Source of the DNA: Oscillospiraceae bacterium
GTDB taxonomy: Bacteria > Bacillota > Clostridia > UMGS1810
Assembly (NCBI GenBank): GCA_015069095.1
Contig: SVJH01000010.1
Location: forward strand, 1 to 64,000
DNA: 64,000 nucleotides
Direction of reading: 5' to 3'
In this document: one piece after another, positions 34,771-42,130 of the stretch
Position numbering within the stretch: the first letter of the stretch is position 1
Layout: each line of letters starts with the position of its first letter
Program-made: the position numbers and the translations under genes
The notes under the pieces: model-generated
Databases searched by the model: none
Told to the model about the DNA's origin: nothing
The model's input: the letters and a program-made list of their open reading frames with translations, nothing else

Positions 34771-35823
34771 GTGATAAAAATGAAAAAACTTGCAGATATT
34801 CACGTTCATATAGATTCGTTAAGTATAGATGCAGTTAAAGGTATGTTTGATTTTTTAAAAGAACTTGGAGTTACTGATTTAACAATTTTAGCACTTTGCA
34901 AACATGGAATTTTTCAGAATTTGGCATCGCTTTACTGGAAGAATAAGTATAAAGATATAAATATTTCATCGTTTGGTTCTCTTCATCAAAACGATATTTA
35001 TTCAGATATTCCATATGAAAAACAAGTAGAAACTCTTCTTGATATGGGAATGGACGGAATGAAGTTTTTAGAAATGAAACCTGATTTTAGAAAAACACTT
35101 ACAGAAGGTGTAAATTCTAAAAAATATGATAAAATGTTTTCTCTTTTAGAAGAGCGAAATATACCAACTCTTTTCCACGTTAACGACCCTGAAGAATTTT
35201 GGGATTTGCAGAAAATCCCGAAAAACCATTTGGAAAGAGGCTGGTTTTACGGAGACGGAACATATCTTTCAAAACAGGAAATTTACGATGAAGTATTCAA
35301 AATGCTTGATAAACATCCAAAGTTAAATGTAGTTTTTGCACACTTTTTCTTTATGTCAAATAATATAGATGAAGCAACGCGTATAATGGAAAAATATCCT
35401 AATGTCAGATTTGATTTGACACCGGGCACAGAAATGTTCAAAGGCTTTTCAAAAAATATTGATGCTTGGCATAACTTTTTTGAAAAGTACTCCAACAGAA
35501 TTTTATACGGTACAGATTCAAATGTAGCAAAAATACCAAGGATTCTTGATGAAATAAGCCGTACTGTAAAAATGGTACTTTCAAACGAAAAGACCTGGTT
35601 TAATATGCCGATGTGGCCGAGATTTGAAGTTAAGGGATTGAATCTTAGCGATGAAACAGTAGAAAAAATTTGTTATAAAAATTACCATGATTTTGTTGGC
35701 ACACCAAATAAAGCAGATATGAATAAAGTTTTAGAATATGCAAATAAAATGATTTGTGATTTGAAAAATGACGAAAAATATGTCGATGCGGTAAAATATC
35801 TTGAAAGTATAATGAATAAGTAA
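34771..35823 (+). CDS. Amidohydrolase-family metal-dependent hydrolase
   Basis: About 350 residues in a TIM-barrel hydrolase of the amidohydrolase-2 type. The metal site DIHVHID is at the N-terminus, GMDGMKFLEMKPDF (Lys) and TLFHVNDPEEFWD (His) are central, VVFAHFFFMS (His) follows, and LYGTDSNV gives the catalytic Asp. The reaction is not predictable. Start choice: AGGAAAG at 34761-34767 fits the GTG at 34771 better than the ATG at 34780; either gives almost the same protein. It stands alone between terminators. Confidence 0.8.
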   Translation: MIKMKKLADIHVHIDSLSIDAVKGMFDFLKELGVTDLTILALCKHGIFQNLASLYWKNKYKDINISSFGSLHQNDIYSDIPYEKQVETLLDMGMDGMKFLEMKPDFRKTLTEGVNSKKYDKMFSLLEERNIPTLFHVNDPEEFWDLQKIPKNHLERGWFYGDGTYLSKQEIYDEVFKMLDKHPKLNVVFAHFFFMSNNIDEATRIMEKYPNVRFDLTPGTEMFKGFSKNIDAWHNFFEKYSNRILYGTDSNVAKIPRILDEISRTVKMVLSNEKTWFNMPMWPRFEVKGLNLSDETVEKICYKNYHDFVGTPNKADMNKVLEYANKMICDLKNDEKYVDAVKYLESIMNK

Positions 35824-35825
35824 TT

Positions 35826-35860
35826 TAAAGGCTGTTGCAAATGCAACGGTCTTTTTTTTG
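35826..35860 (+). terminator. Rho-independent terminator
   Basis: Imperfect stem AGGCTGTTGC / GCAACGGTCT around AAAT, with G-T pairs, then a run of eight T's. Confidence 0.75.
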
Positions 35861-35879
35861 TGAAAAAATAAATTTTAAC

Positions 35880-35928
35880 AAAACTTAAACATTTTTTAAA
35901 ACTTTTAAAAACATACACTCATTATAAT
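35880..35928 (+). promoter_or_regulatory. Upstream region with AAAACTTAAACATTT box and -10
   Basis: AAAACTTAAACATTT (35880-35894) and a second AAAACTT at 35899 precede TATAAT (35923-35928). A 15-base word differing at one position precedes the response-regulator gene (36653-36667), making a shared binding site plausible. Confidence 0.5.
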
Positions 35929-35960
35929 AAACTCATAAACTTAGAAAAGAGGTAATGAAA

Positions 35961-36326
35961 ATGAATAAAAACGAACAGGAATTTTTAGTACAGAAAATAC
36001 GCACACAGTATACAGAAAAAGAACATACAGAACTTGACAAATTAAAGGAACTTGACAGAAAAGTTAAAAAAAGTGCAAATGTATTTGCATATGTTTTCGG
36101 AACAATATCTGCACTTATTATGGGAAGTGGTATGAGTCTTGTAATGACAGATATCTCCGTAATGCTCTCAATACCAAATTCAATGGTGATAGGAATAATA
36201 ATTGGTATAATTGGTATGTTTATGGCAATTATAAATTATCCTATTTATAAAAGAATTTTAGACTCTCGCAGAAAAAAATACGCTAAAGAAATAATTGAAA
36301 TCAGCGATAAAATATTGAAGGGTTGA
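35961..36326 (+). CDS. Small membrane protein, paralogue of 39348-39722
   Basis: A 121-residue protein. A charged coiled N-terminal half (EKEHTELDKLKELDRKVKK) is followed by two membrane helices (about 36-58 and 71-92) joined by a short loop, and a basic amphipathic tail (RRKKYAKEIIEISDKIL). The layout and the motif G-x-x-x-A/T-L-I-M-G-x-G-M-S match the gene at 39348, beyond the two-component pair. The ATG at 35961 is preferred over 35955 for its spacing to AGAGG. Function unknown. Confidence 0.7.
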   Translation: MNKNEQEFLVQKIRTQYTEKEHTELDKLKELDRKVKKSANVFAYVFGTISALIMGSGMSLVMTDISVMLSIPNSMVIGIIIGIIGMFMAIINYPIYKRILDSRRKKYAKEIIEISDKILKG

Positions 36327-36332
36327 TGTGTT

Positions 36333-36584
36333 ATGAAAGAATTTTTCAAAAAAGCGTTTAACGATATGAAAGAAAGCGCAAAAGCGCAACACGAGGTTGA
36401 TAAGGCTCAATTTGCCGCTGTAAAGGCAGAATCAAAAGCCAGATGGGAAGAAGCAAAAGCAATGGGAAACCCAAATACACAAAAAGAAATGATGCAAAAA
36501 GAACGCGATGAAAAAATAAAAGAGGCAAATATAAGAAAAGAAGAAGCAGAATCTCGTATAGAGGCGGCAAAAGGAAATAAATAA
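36333..36584 (+). CDS. Small charged coiled-coil protein
   Basis: An 83-residue, highly charged, almost wholly helical protein (KAQHEVDKAQFAAVKAESKA, RWEEAKAMGNPNTQ, KERDEKIKEANIRKEEAE). It has no membrane helix or signal. It follows the membrane protein by 6 bases and is probably coexpressed; the RBS is weak (GAAGGG about 12 bases upstream). I do not recognise a function. Confidence 0.62.
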   Translation: MKEFFKKAFNDMKESAKAQHEVDKAQFAAVKAESKARWEEAKAMGNPNTQKEMMQKERDEKIKEANIRKEEAESRIEAAKGNK

Positions 36585-36587
36585 ATT

Positions 36588-36616
36588 AAGCGGGATGCTT
36601 TGCATTCCGCCATTTT
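36588..36616 (+). terminator. Rho-independent terminator
   Basis: Stem GCGGGATGC / GCATTCCGC (one G-T pair), loop TTT, then CATTTTT. Confidence 0.82.
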
Positions 36617-36652
36617 TATGCAAAAATTTCGTATTTTTACTAAAATTTAAAT

Positions 36653-36679
36653 AAAACTTTAACATTTATATGTTATAAT
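36653..36679 (+). promoter_or_regulatory. Response-regulator operon promoter
   Basis: Extended -10 TGTTATAAT (36671-36679) without a good -35. Instead AAAACTTTAACATTT (36653-36667) occupies the -35 zone and repeats the box at 35880-35894, consistent with activation by a bound regulator. Confidence 0.6.
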
Positions 36680-36708
36680 GTAAGTAGTAATTATGCGGAG
36701 GTAACATA

Positions 36709-37380
36709 ATGTTTAAGATATTAGTTGTAGAAGATGACAGAGAACTTAATAAAACAGTGTGTGCATTTTTAAATCAAAATGGATATGAAACTGTAGGATG
36801 TTTAGACGCAAATGAAGCATATGACAAAATGTACTCAAATATTTTTGACATAATTATATCTGACATTATGATGCCCGGTATAGACGGGTTTGAATTTGCA
36901 AAAACTGTTCGCGAATTTGACAGTGAAATTCCTATATTGTTTATGACGGCGCGCGATGATATTTTTTCAAAACAAAAAGGATTTAAAATAGGCGTTGATG
37001 ATTATATGGTAAAACCTATTGACCTTGATGAGTTGTATTTAAGAATTGGCGCTCTTCTTAGAAGGGCAAAAATTGCCCAGAGCAGAAAACTTGAAATAGG
37101 CTCGTTTGTTATGGATGTTGACGAACATACAGTTTATCTTAACGGCGAAGAAATATCTCTTACAAGCAGAGAGTTTAGCATTTTGTATAAACTGCTGTCT
37201 TATCCTAAAAAAACATTTACAAGAACTCAGCTTATGGACGAGTTCTGGGATGCCGATACAGAAACAGCGCCAAGAGCAGTTGATGTTTATATGACAAAAC
37301 TTCGTTCAAAATTTTCTTCTTGTGAAGACTTTGAAATAAAGACTGTTCACGGTCTTGGATACAAGGCGGTGATTAAGTGA
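36709..37380 (+). CDS. OmpR/PhoB-type response regulator
   Basis: A 223-residue two-component regulator. The receiver domain has the acidic pair ED (about 8-9), phospho-acceptor Asp52 in IIISDIMMPG, Thr in MTAR and Lys in VKPID. The C-terminal winged helix (about 125-222) contains SLTSREFSILYKLLSYP and VDVYMTKLRSKF. GGAGG precedes the ATG. It overlaps the kinase gene by four bases. Probable targets by motif sharing are its own promoter and that of 35961; not proven. Confidence 0.95.
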   Translation: MFKILVVEDDRELNKTVCAFLNQNGYETVGCLDANEAYDKMYSNIFDIIISDIMMPGIDGFEFAKTVREFDSEIPILFMTARDDIFSKQKGFKIGVDDYMVKPIDLDELYLRIGALLRRAKIAQSRKLEIGSFVMDVDEHTVYLNGEEISLTSREFSILYKLLSYPKKTFTRTQLMDEFWDADTETAPRAVDVYMTKLRSKFSSCEDFEIKTVHGLGYKAVIK

Positions 37381-38453
37381 AAAAAAGAAGCAAGTTAATA
37401 AGAAATATCTTAAAAGGTATTAACCATTATTTTTTGTTTTTCTTGCTTGTTGCTTTTGTTATAACTTGTTGTACAATGCTTTTTGTAAGTGTTCTTAAAG
37501 AAAGTTTAAACTTAACACTTACCGACGAAAATATCGGTTTTGCCGCTAAAATTACTTTTTGGAATGTGGTACTTTTAAGTTTAATATTTACAGTAATAGA
37601 TGCAATAAGAAGAAAAATTACTTTTGAACGTCCTGTAAAACAAATAATAAATGCAGCCGAAAAAATAATACAGGGAGATTTTTCTGTTCGTGTAAAAGCA
37701 AAAACAAAATTTGGCGCAGACGAAACACTTAACCGCGTTATTGACTGTTTTAATAAAATGGCAGAAGAACTTGGTAGTGTAGAAATGCTTCGAACTGATT
37801 TTATATCAAATGTATCTCACGAAATGAAAACACCGCTTTCTGTTATGCAAAATTACGGAACACTTATGCAATCGCCTGATTTATCGGACGAAAAACGAAT
37901 AGAGTATGCAAAAGCAATTAGCGAAACTTCTCGCCGTATGGCAGATATGATGACAAATATATTAAAACTTAATCGCCTTGAAAATCAGCAGATATATCCT
38001 AAAACAGAAGAGTTTGACCTTGGTGAACAACTTTGTGAATGTCTTTTGCAATATGAAAACATATGGGAAAATAAAAAAATTGAAATATCTACAGATATAG
38101 AAGAAAATGTAAATGTAAAAGCCGATGCAGAACTTTTAAGTTTAGTCTGGAATAATTTATTTTCAAATGCTTTTAAGTTTACAAAAGAAGGCGATACTGT
38201 AAGCGTTTTTCTTACGTCAACTAAAAATCACGCAATTGTTATGGTGAATGACACAGGATGTGGTATGACAAGTGAAGTTGGAAAACATATATTTGAAAAA
38301 TTCTATCAGGGAGATACATCTCACTCAACGCAAGGAAACGGACTTGGTCTTGCACTTGTAAAAAAAGTAATAGATGTTATGCACGGAGAAATAAGTGTTG
38401 AAAGCGCAGTAGGAGTGGGGACCACGTTTACTGTGAAAATACGGAGGAATTAG
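37377..38453 (+). CDS. Sensor histidine kinase
   Basis: A 358-residue membrane kinase. Two helices (about 17-40 and 60-77) enclose a very short outside loop of roughly 20 residues. HAMP follows, then a HisKA dimerisation domain with His148 in SNVSHEMKTPLS and HATPase_c motifs N (WNNLFSNAFKF), G1 (VNDTGCGM) and G2 (GNGLGLALV). The short sensory loop suggests signal sensing within the membrane or through a partner, for example one of the adjacent membrane proteins. Cognate of the preceding regulator. Confidence 0.94.
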   Translation: MKKRSKLIRNILKGINHYFLFFLLVAFVITCCTMLFVSVLKESLNLTLTDENIGFAAKITFWNVVLLSLIFTVIDAIRRKITFERPVKQIINAAEKIIQGDFSVRVKAKTKFGADETLNRVIDCFNKMAEELGSVEMLRTDFISNVSHEMKTPLSVMQNYGTLMQSPDLSDEKRIEYAKAISETSRRMADMMTNILKLNRLENQQIYPKTEEFDLGEQLCECLLQYENIWENKKIEISTDIEENVNVKADAELLSLVWNNLFSNAFKFTKEGDTVSVFLTSTKNHAIVMVNDTGCGMTSEVGKHIFEKFYQGDTSHSTQGNGLGLALVKKVIDVMHGEISVESAVGVGTTFTVKIRRN

Positions 38454-38454
38454 T

Positions 38455-39348
38455 ATGGATTTTAAAAGAATAGGAAAACATCTTTTATTTCCGCATATTG
38501 CAATTATGGTGCTTCTTATTCCTTTTGCAACAGTATTTTTAGTGTATTCAATGATAAATTTTTCTTCAGATTCTGTTGCTGCAATAATTTCTTATGTTAT
38601 TGCTTTTTATACTTTGATGGTATGGTGCATAAAACTTCCGCAACTTATAAAGTTTTTCAAAACAGTAAAAAATGAAAATAAATATGCGAAAATATGGCAG
38701 GAAGATACAAGACTGCGTGTAAAAGTATCACTTTATGGAACACTTGTTTTTAATAGCGCTTATGCTGTTTTTCAGTTTGGATTGGGATACTTTCATCATA
38801 CTTTCTGGTATTATTCTCTGGCACTTTACTACGCTTTACTTGCTGTTATGAGGTTCTTTTTACTAAGGCATACAAAAAAACACATTCCAGGTACACAAAT
38901 GAAAAAAGAACTTATCAAATACCGTGCTTGCGGGATTATATTTCTTATTATGAATTTAGCCCTTACAACGATAATATTTTTTATGGTGTATTGGAATAGA
39001 ACTTTTGTTCATCATAAAATTACTACTATTGCGATGGCGGCGTACACATTCACATCGCTTGTGGTGGCAATAATAAATACAGTAAGATATCAAAAATACA
39101 ATAGTCCCGTATATTCGGCGTCAAAAGCAATTAGCCTTGCTTCTGCCTGTGTGTCAATCCTTACACTTGAAGCAACTATGCTTACAACTTTTGATGACGG
39201 AACGATGAGTATTGTTACTCGCAGAATTTTTCTTGCTACAAGTGGTGGGGCAATTTCTGTATTTATAATTGCGATGGCTGTTTACATGATAATTCAGAGC
39301 AATAAAAAACTAAAACTTATAAAGGAGTCAAAGGAGTTTTTAAGGTAA
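38455..39348 (+). CDS. Multi-pass membrane protein of the two-component locus
   Basis: A 297-residue protein with about eight membrane helices (for example VLLIPFATVFLVYSMINF and IIFLIMNLALTTIIFFMVYW) and basic loops. I recognise no catalytic motif. GGAGG sits within the last codons of the kinase gene, one base separates the genes and its last base overlaps the next ATG, so it belongs to the operon. It could be the output target or an accessory sensor of the kinase. Confidence 0.72.
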   Translation: MDFKRIGKHLLFPHIAIMVLLIPFATVFLVYSMINFSSDSVAAIISYVIAFYTLMVWCIKLPQLIKFFKTVKNENKYAKIWQEDTRLRVKVSLYGTLVFNSAYAVFQFGLGYFHHTFWYYSLALYYALLAVMRFFLLRHTKKHIPGTQMKKELIKYRACGIIFLIMNLALTTIIFFMVYWNRTFVHHKITTIAMAAYTFTSLVVAIINTVRYQKYNSPVYSASKAISLASACVSILTLEATMLTTFDDGTMSIVTRRIFLATSGGAISVFIIAMAVYMIIQSNKKLKLIKESKEFLR

Positions 39349-39722
39349 TGGAAAATAACGAGAAATTTAATTATACTTATTCTGCAAAAGAACAAGAAGA
39401 ATTAAAAAAAATCCGTCAGAAATATATGCCGCAAGAGGAAGAAGATTCAATGCAAAAAATAAGGCAACTCGATGCAGGCGTTTATAACAAGGCAACAACA
39501 TATTCTTTGATTTTAGGAATTATTGGTACACTTATTATGGGATTGGGTATGAGTTGTTGTATGGTGTGGATGGACAAATTGTTTATTCCCGGTATTTTTA
39601 TAGGTGTTTTAGGAATTGTACTTGTTTGTTTTGCATATCCTGTATACAATAAAACACTAAAAAAAGAACGCGAAAAAATCGCACCTGAAATAATACGTTT
39701 AACAGATGAACTTTTAAAATAA
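39348..39722 (+). CDS. Small membrane protein, paralogue of 35961-36326
   Basis: A 124-residue protein: charged helical N-terminus (SAKEQEELKKIRQKY), two helices (about 48-70 and 78-98; GTLIMGLGMS matches LIMGSGMS in the paralogue) and a charged tail (KEREKIAPEIIRLTDELLK). Last gene of the regulator-kinase operon. The paired presence at both ends of the locus suggests a shared role in the response. Confidence 0.7.
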   Translation: MENNEKFNYTYSAKEQEELKKIRQKYMPQEEEDSMQKIRQLDAGVYNKATTYSLILGIIGTLIMGLGMSCCMVWMDKLFIPGIFIGVLGIVLVCFAYPVYNKTLKKEREKIAPEIIRLTDELLK

Positions 39723-39753
39723 AAAAATCCAAGCAAAATTGCTTGGATTTTTT
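39722..39753. terminator. Bidirectional terminator
   Basis: Stem AAAAAATCCAAGCA / TGCTTGGATTTTTT, loop AAAT, between convergent genes. Confidence 0.92.
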
Positions 39754-39757
39754 GTTT

Positions 39758-39991
39758 TTAATCATCAAAATATAACAATTTATATGGTTGTATTTCAAGT
39801 GCTTTTGCTATTTTAAATAAAGTATCTAATGAAATAGCTTTATAAATATTTGGAGCTTCAATTTGTCCAATGAATGAGACTCCGCAGTCTAATATTTCAG
39901 CTAACTGTTCCTGTGTTAAAGATTTTAATTTCCTATAATACGATATTTTTAGTCCTATTTTAATATAGTTATCTTTAAATTCTATGTTCAC
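39758..39991 (-). CDS. XRE-family helix-turn-helix regulator
   Basis: A 77-residue protein that is almost only an HTH_3 domain: IGLKISYYRKLKSLTQEQLA, EILDCGVSFIGQIEAPN, LDTLFKIAKALEI. Start is GTG at 39991 with GGGTG about 8 bases upstream. Divergent from the 40107 gene, with which it shares an AT-rich intergenic region, so it may regulate that cluster. Confidence 0.87.
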   Translation of the reverse strand: MNIEFKDNYIKIGLKISYYRKLKSLTQEQLAEILDCGVSFIGQIEAPNIYKAISLDTLFKIAKALEIQPYKLLYFDD

Positions 39992-40019
39992 TTAAATCAC
40001 CCACTTTAATTTTATTATA

Positions 40020-40081
40020 TTGACAAGTAAATATAAATATGATAAAATTAGCATAATTATTACCAAATAAATAATAATTAT
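40020..40081 (+). promoter_or_regulatory. Promoter and dyad of the zinc-ribbon cluster
   Basis: TTGACA (40020-40025), 17 bases, TAAAAT (40043-40048). An inverted repeat ATAATTATT (40053-40061) / AATAATTAT (40073-40081) follows, a possible site for the divergent XRE regulator. Confidence 0.62.
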
Positions 40082-40106
40082 ACTAATTTTATAAAGGTGG
40101 ATTTTT

Positions 40107-40475
40107 ATGACAAAACAAGAAAACGTAAAAGTAAAGGGGGATATATTGGAAAAATGGTTTAAAAAGGATTTAAAAAAGACTGTATTACTGTTTTATTTAA
40201 TTATTGTATTGATATCACTTGCATATTGGCTTATTGCATCTCAGCAAACAGACAATAATCAACCATCTAAGGAATATGTTTATTGCTCGTACTGTGATTA
40301 TGGAAAAGTACGAGGTGATCAATGCTTAGTGTGCAAAGGTATGGGTTCTGTAAAATATTATCGCACCAATCTTGACTGGGATTATGAGTGGGGAGAATGT
40401 ACATCATGCGAAGGAAGAGGATACTACACAGAAGAATGTACTCATTGCGACGGAAGAGGTGGATACTATGAATAA
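40107..40475 (+). CDS. Membrane-anchored DnaJ-type zinc-ribbon protein
   Basis: A 122-residue protein. A basic N-terminus, one membrane helix (about 28-46) and a C-terminal region with four CxxC pairs in the DnaJ zinc-finger style: CSYCDYGKV, CLVCKGMGS, CTSCEGRGY, CTHCDGRGG. No J-domain is present. The ribbon probably faces the outside if the positive-inside rule holds. GGTGG precedes the ATG. The following gene starts inside its last codons. Confidence 0.75.
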   Translation: MTKQENVKVKGDILEKWFKKDLKKTVLLFYLIIVLISLAYWLIASQQTDNNQPSKEYVYCSYCDYGKVRGDQCLVCKGMGSVKYYRTNLDWDYEWGECTSCEGRGYYTEECTHCDGRGGYYE

Positions 40476-40653
40476 AGATATAGACAGGTTGAAAGAAGAT
40501 ATTATTGACTATTATGGAACTGCAATATCAAGTGATTTATTTCCTGCTTTGGTTGAGATTGTAAATGTTGATAAAATGACAGGTGAAGAATTGCTATCGT
40601 TAGCGCAAGAGTTAGGATTCAATATTGATAATTATAGAAAATATGAGTTTTAA
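40468..40653 (+). CDS. Small acidic protein, unknown function
   Basis: A 61-residue protein beginning MNKDIDRLKEDIIDYYG and including VDKMTGEELLSLAQELGF. It overlaps the zinc-ribbon gene by 8 bases with AGAGGTGG upstream, so it is translationally coupled. The N-terminal half is helical and acidic; no family recognised. Confidence 0.6.
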   Translation: MNKDIDRLKEDIIDYYGTAISSDLFPALVEIVNVDKMTGEELLSLAQELGFNIDNYRKYEF

Positions 40654-40654
40654 A

Positions 40655-40858
40655 ATGAAAAGAATATTTATAAAATTGATTGAATTTTACCAATTACATA
40701 TTTCCAAAAATATTAAGCCTCGGTGCAGGTTTTATCCAACATGTTCGGAATATATGAAATTAGCAATTGAAAAATATGGTGTTATAAAAGGAATAAAAAA
40801 AGGTATTCAAAGAATAAATAGATGTGAACCGCCAAATGGCGGTGTAGATTTTCCCTGA
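40655..40858 (+). CDS. yidD: YidD-family membrane protein insertion factor
   Basis: A 67-residue protein with the full YidD signature: IEFYQLHISKNIKPRCRFYP, TCSEYMKLAIEKYGVIKGI, RINRCEPPNGGVDFP (three cysteines). YidD assists YidC insertase and normally lies between rnpA and yidC. Here it is in an accessory cluster with a zinc-ribbon and an XRE gene, so it may be a second copy with a special client. ATG at 40655, one base after the previous stop; no clear RBS of its own. Confidence 0.88.
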   Translation: MKRIFIKLIEFYQLHISKNIKPRCRFYPTCSEYMKLAIEKYGVIKGIKKGIQRINRCEPPNGGVDFP

Positions 40859-40872
40859 AAGGAGGAATTAAT

Positions 40873-41073
40873 ATGAACGCTAATGGTCAATATGAATCGT
40901 GGGATGAAGGGTGTAAAGATTTGTTTGGTAAAGGGATATTCTTAGCAATAGTTATTTTTATTCTAATCTTGTGCATGGCATCTCTAGAAATTGCAACATT
41001 TGTTATCGGTATGGTGATAATGTCTGTTGTAATATGGATTGATCACAATAAGAAAAATAAAGATGACCAGTAA
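40873..41073 (+). CDS. Small two-helix membrane protein
   Basis: A 66-residue protein with AAAGGAGG before the ATG and two membrane helices (about 21-38 and 40-56) between a polar N-terminus (ESWDEGCKDLFGKG) and a charged tail (DHNKKNKDDQ). Last gene of the XRE-linked cluster; no family recognised. Confidence 0.6.
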   Translation: MNANGQYESWDEGCKDLFGKGIFLAIVIFILILCMASLEIATFVIGMVIMSVVIWIDHNKKNKDDQ

Positions 41074-41094
41074 TATTAATTGGTCATCTTTATT
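41056..41094. terminator. Bidirectional terminator
   Basis: Perfect 14-base stem AATAAAGATGACCA / TGGTCATCTTTATT around an 11-base AT loop. It ends both the plus-strand cluster and azlD on the minus strand. Confidence 0.88.
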
Positions 41095-41426
41095 TAAATA
41101 AACACCGTTCTTATAAGTATCATATAAAGTGCGGTTGAGCATCCTATACTTAAAAGCGTACTTCCGAATTTGTAGTGTAGTAAAAATGCAGCGGCGCACG
41201 AAATAAGTTGAGGATATAAGTTTGGCGAAAATGAAGTAGTATCGCCTTTTAAACAATAAATTATAAGTATTGCAATCATTGCTGTTGGAAGAACGTTTCC
41301 TAAAAAGATTACGTTTTTAGGAGTGGAATTTCCTCTGCCGAAAATTATAAAAGGGCAAAGTCTTAAAAGAAAAGTACATATTGCAATTGATGCAACTATA
41401 AGTGATAAATATAGTGTCTGTGGCAT
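41094..41426 (-). CDS. azlD: AzlD branched-chain amino acid exporter subunit
   Basis: A 110-residue membrane protein with four hydrophobic segments; TFLLRLCPFIIFGRG and LGNVLPTAMIAILIIYCLKG are typical of AzlD. Together with AzlC it forms an exporter for branched-chain amino acids or analogues. Its start follows GAGGAGG in the end of azlC, from which it is separated by no bases. Confidence 0.9.
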   Translation of the reverse strand: MPQTLYLSLIVASIAICTFLLRLCPFIIFGRGNSTPKNVIFLGNVLPTAMIAILIIYCLKGDTTSFSPNLYPQLISCAAAFLLHYKFGSTLLSIGCSTALYMILIRTVFI

Positions 41427-42116
41427 TTACTTTTCCTCCTCTTTAATTAAAATTTTCGGTTTTAAAAGCATTAAAAGTGATATTGTTACAACAAGCGTCG
41501 GAAGAAGAAACTTAGACGGACCTAAAACAAATAAGAATATTATTGCGCTTATAATTCCTATTATTTGCGGCATATGGCTTTTTGCACTTTTCCACTGTTC
41601 AACAAAAACGACAATAAAAAGTGCTGTCATAGAAAACTCTATTCCTGTAAGGTCGTATGTAATAAGGTCTCCGACTATTGTTCCTGATGTGCATCCGATA
41701 ATCCAATACATATGGTCTAAAAAAGCAAGTAAAAAAGATGCTTTTTTAAGGTCGACACCTTCGGTTTCTTTAAATGCACACATAATTGAATACGTTTCAT
41801 CAGTAAGAGTGAAAATCATGTAAGGTCGGGATTTCATTTTCTTAAATTTATCAATAAATGAAAGTCCGTAAAACATATAACGGCAATTTATAAGTAGAGT
41901 CATTATAATCACGGTTGCAATAGCAGGTGGATTTTTAAAAAAGTCTACTATAATAAACTGCATTGTGCCTGAAATTATAGATGCAGATGATGCAAATGAC
42001 CAAATCCATCCAAATCCTGCTTCACTCATGAGTATCCCGGCTGCAAAGCCCATAAAAAGATATCCCAGCATAACCGGGATACTCTTTTTAAAGGCAAAAA
42101 TAAATGTCTTTTTCAT
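41427..42116 (-). CDS. azlC: AzlC branched-chain amino acid exporter subunit
   Basis: A 229-residue protein with about six helices. Motifs match AzlC: IPVMLGYLFMGFAAGILM, SGTMQFI, INCRYMFYGLSFIDKFK and FTLTDETYSIMC. GGAG lies before the ATG. It begins 14 bases after the GH31 gene and runs into azlD, so the three are probably one transcript. The link between an alpha-glucosidase and amino-acid export is unexplained. Confidence 0.92.
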   Translation of the reverse strand: MKKTFIFAFKKSIPVMLGYLFMGFAAGILMSEAGFGWIWSFASSASIISGTMQFIIVDFFKNPPAIATVIIMTLLINCRYMFYGLSFIDKFKKMKSRPYMIFTLTDETYSIMCAFKETEGVDLKKASFLLAFLDHMYWIIGCTSGTIVGDLITYDLTGIEFSMTALFIVVFVEQWKSAKSHMPQIIGIISAIIFLFVLGPSKFLLPTLVVTISLLMLLKPKILIKEEEK

Positions 42117-42130
42117 ATTTTTGCTCCATA

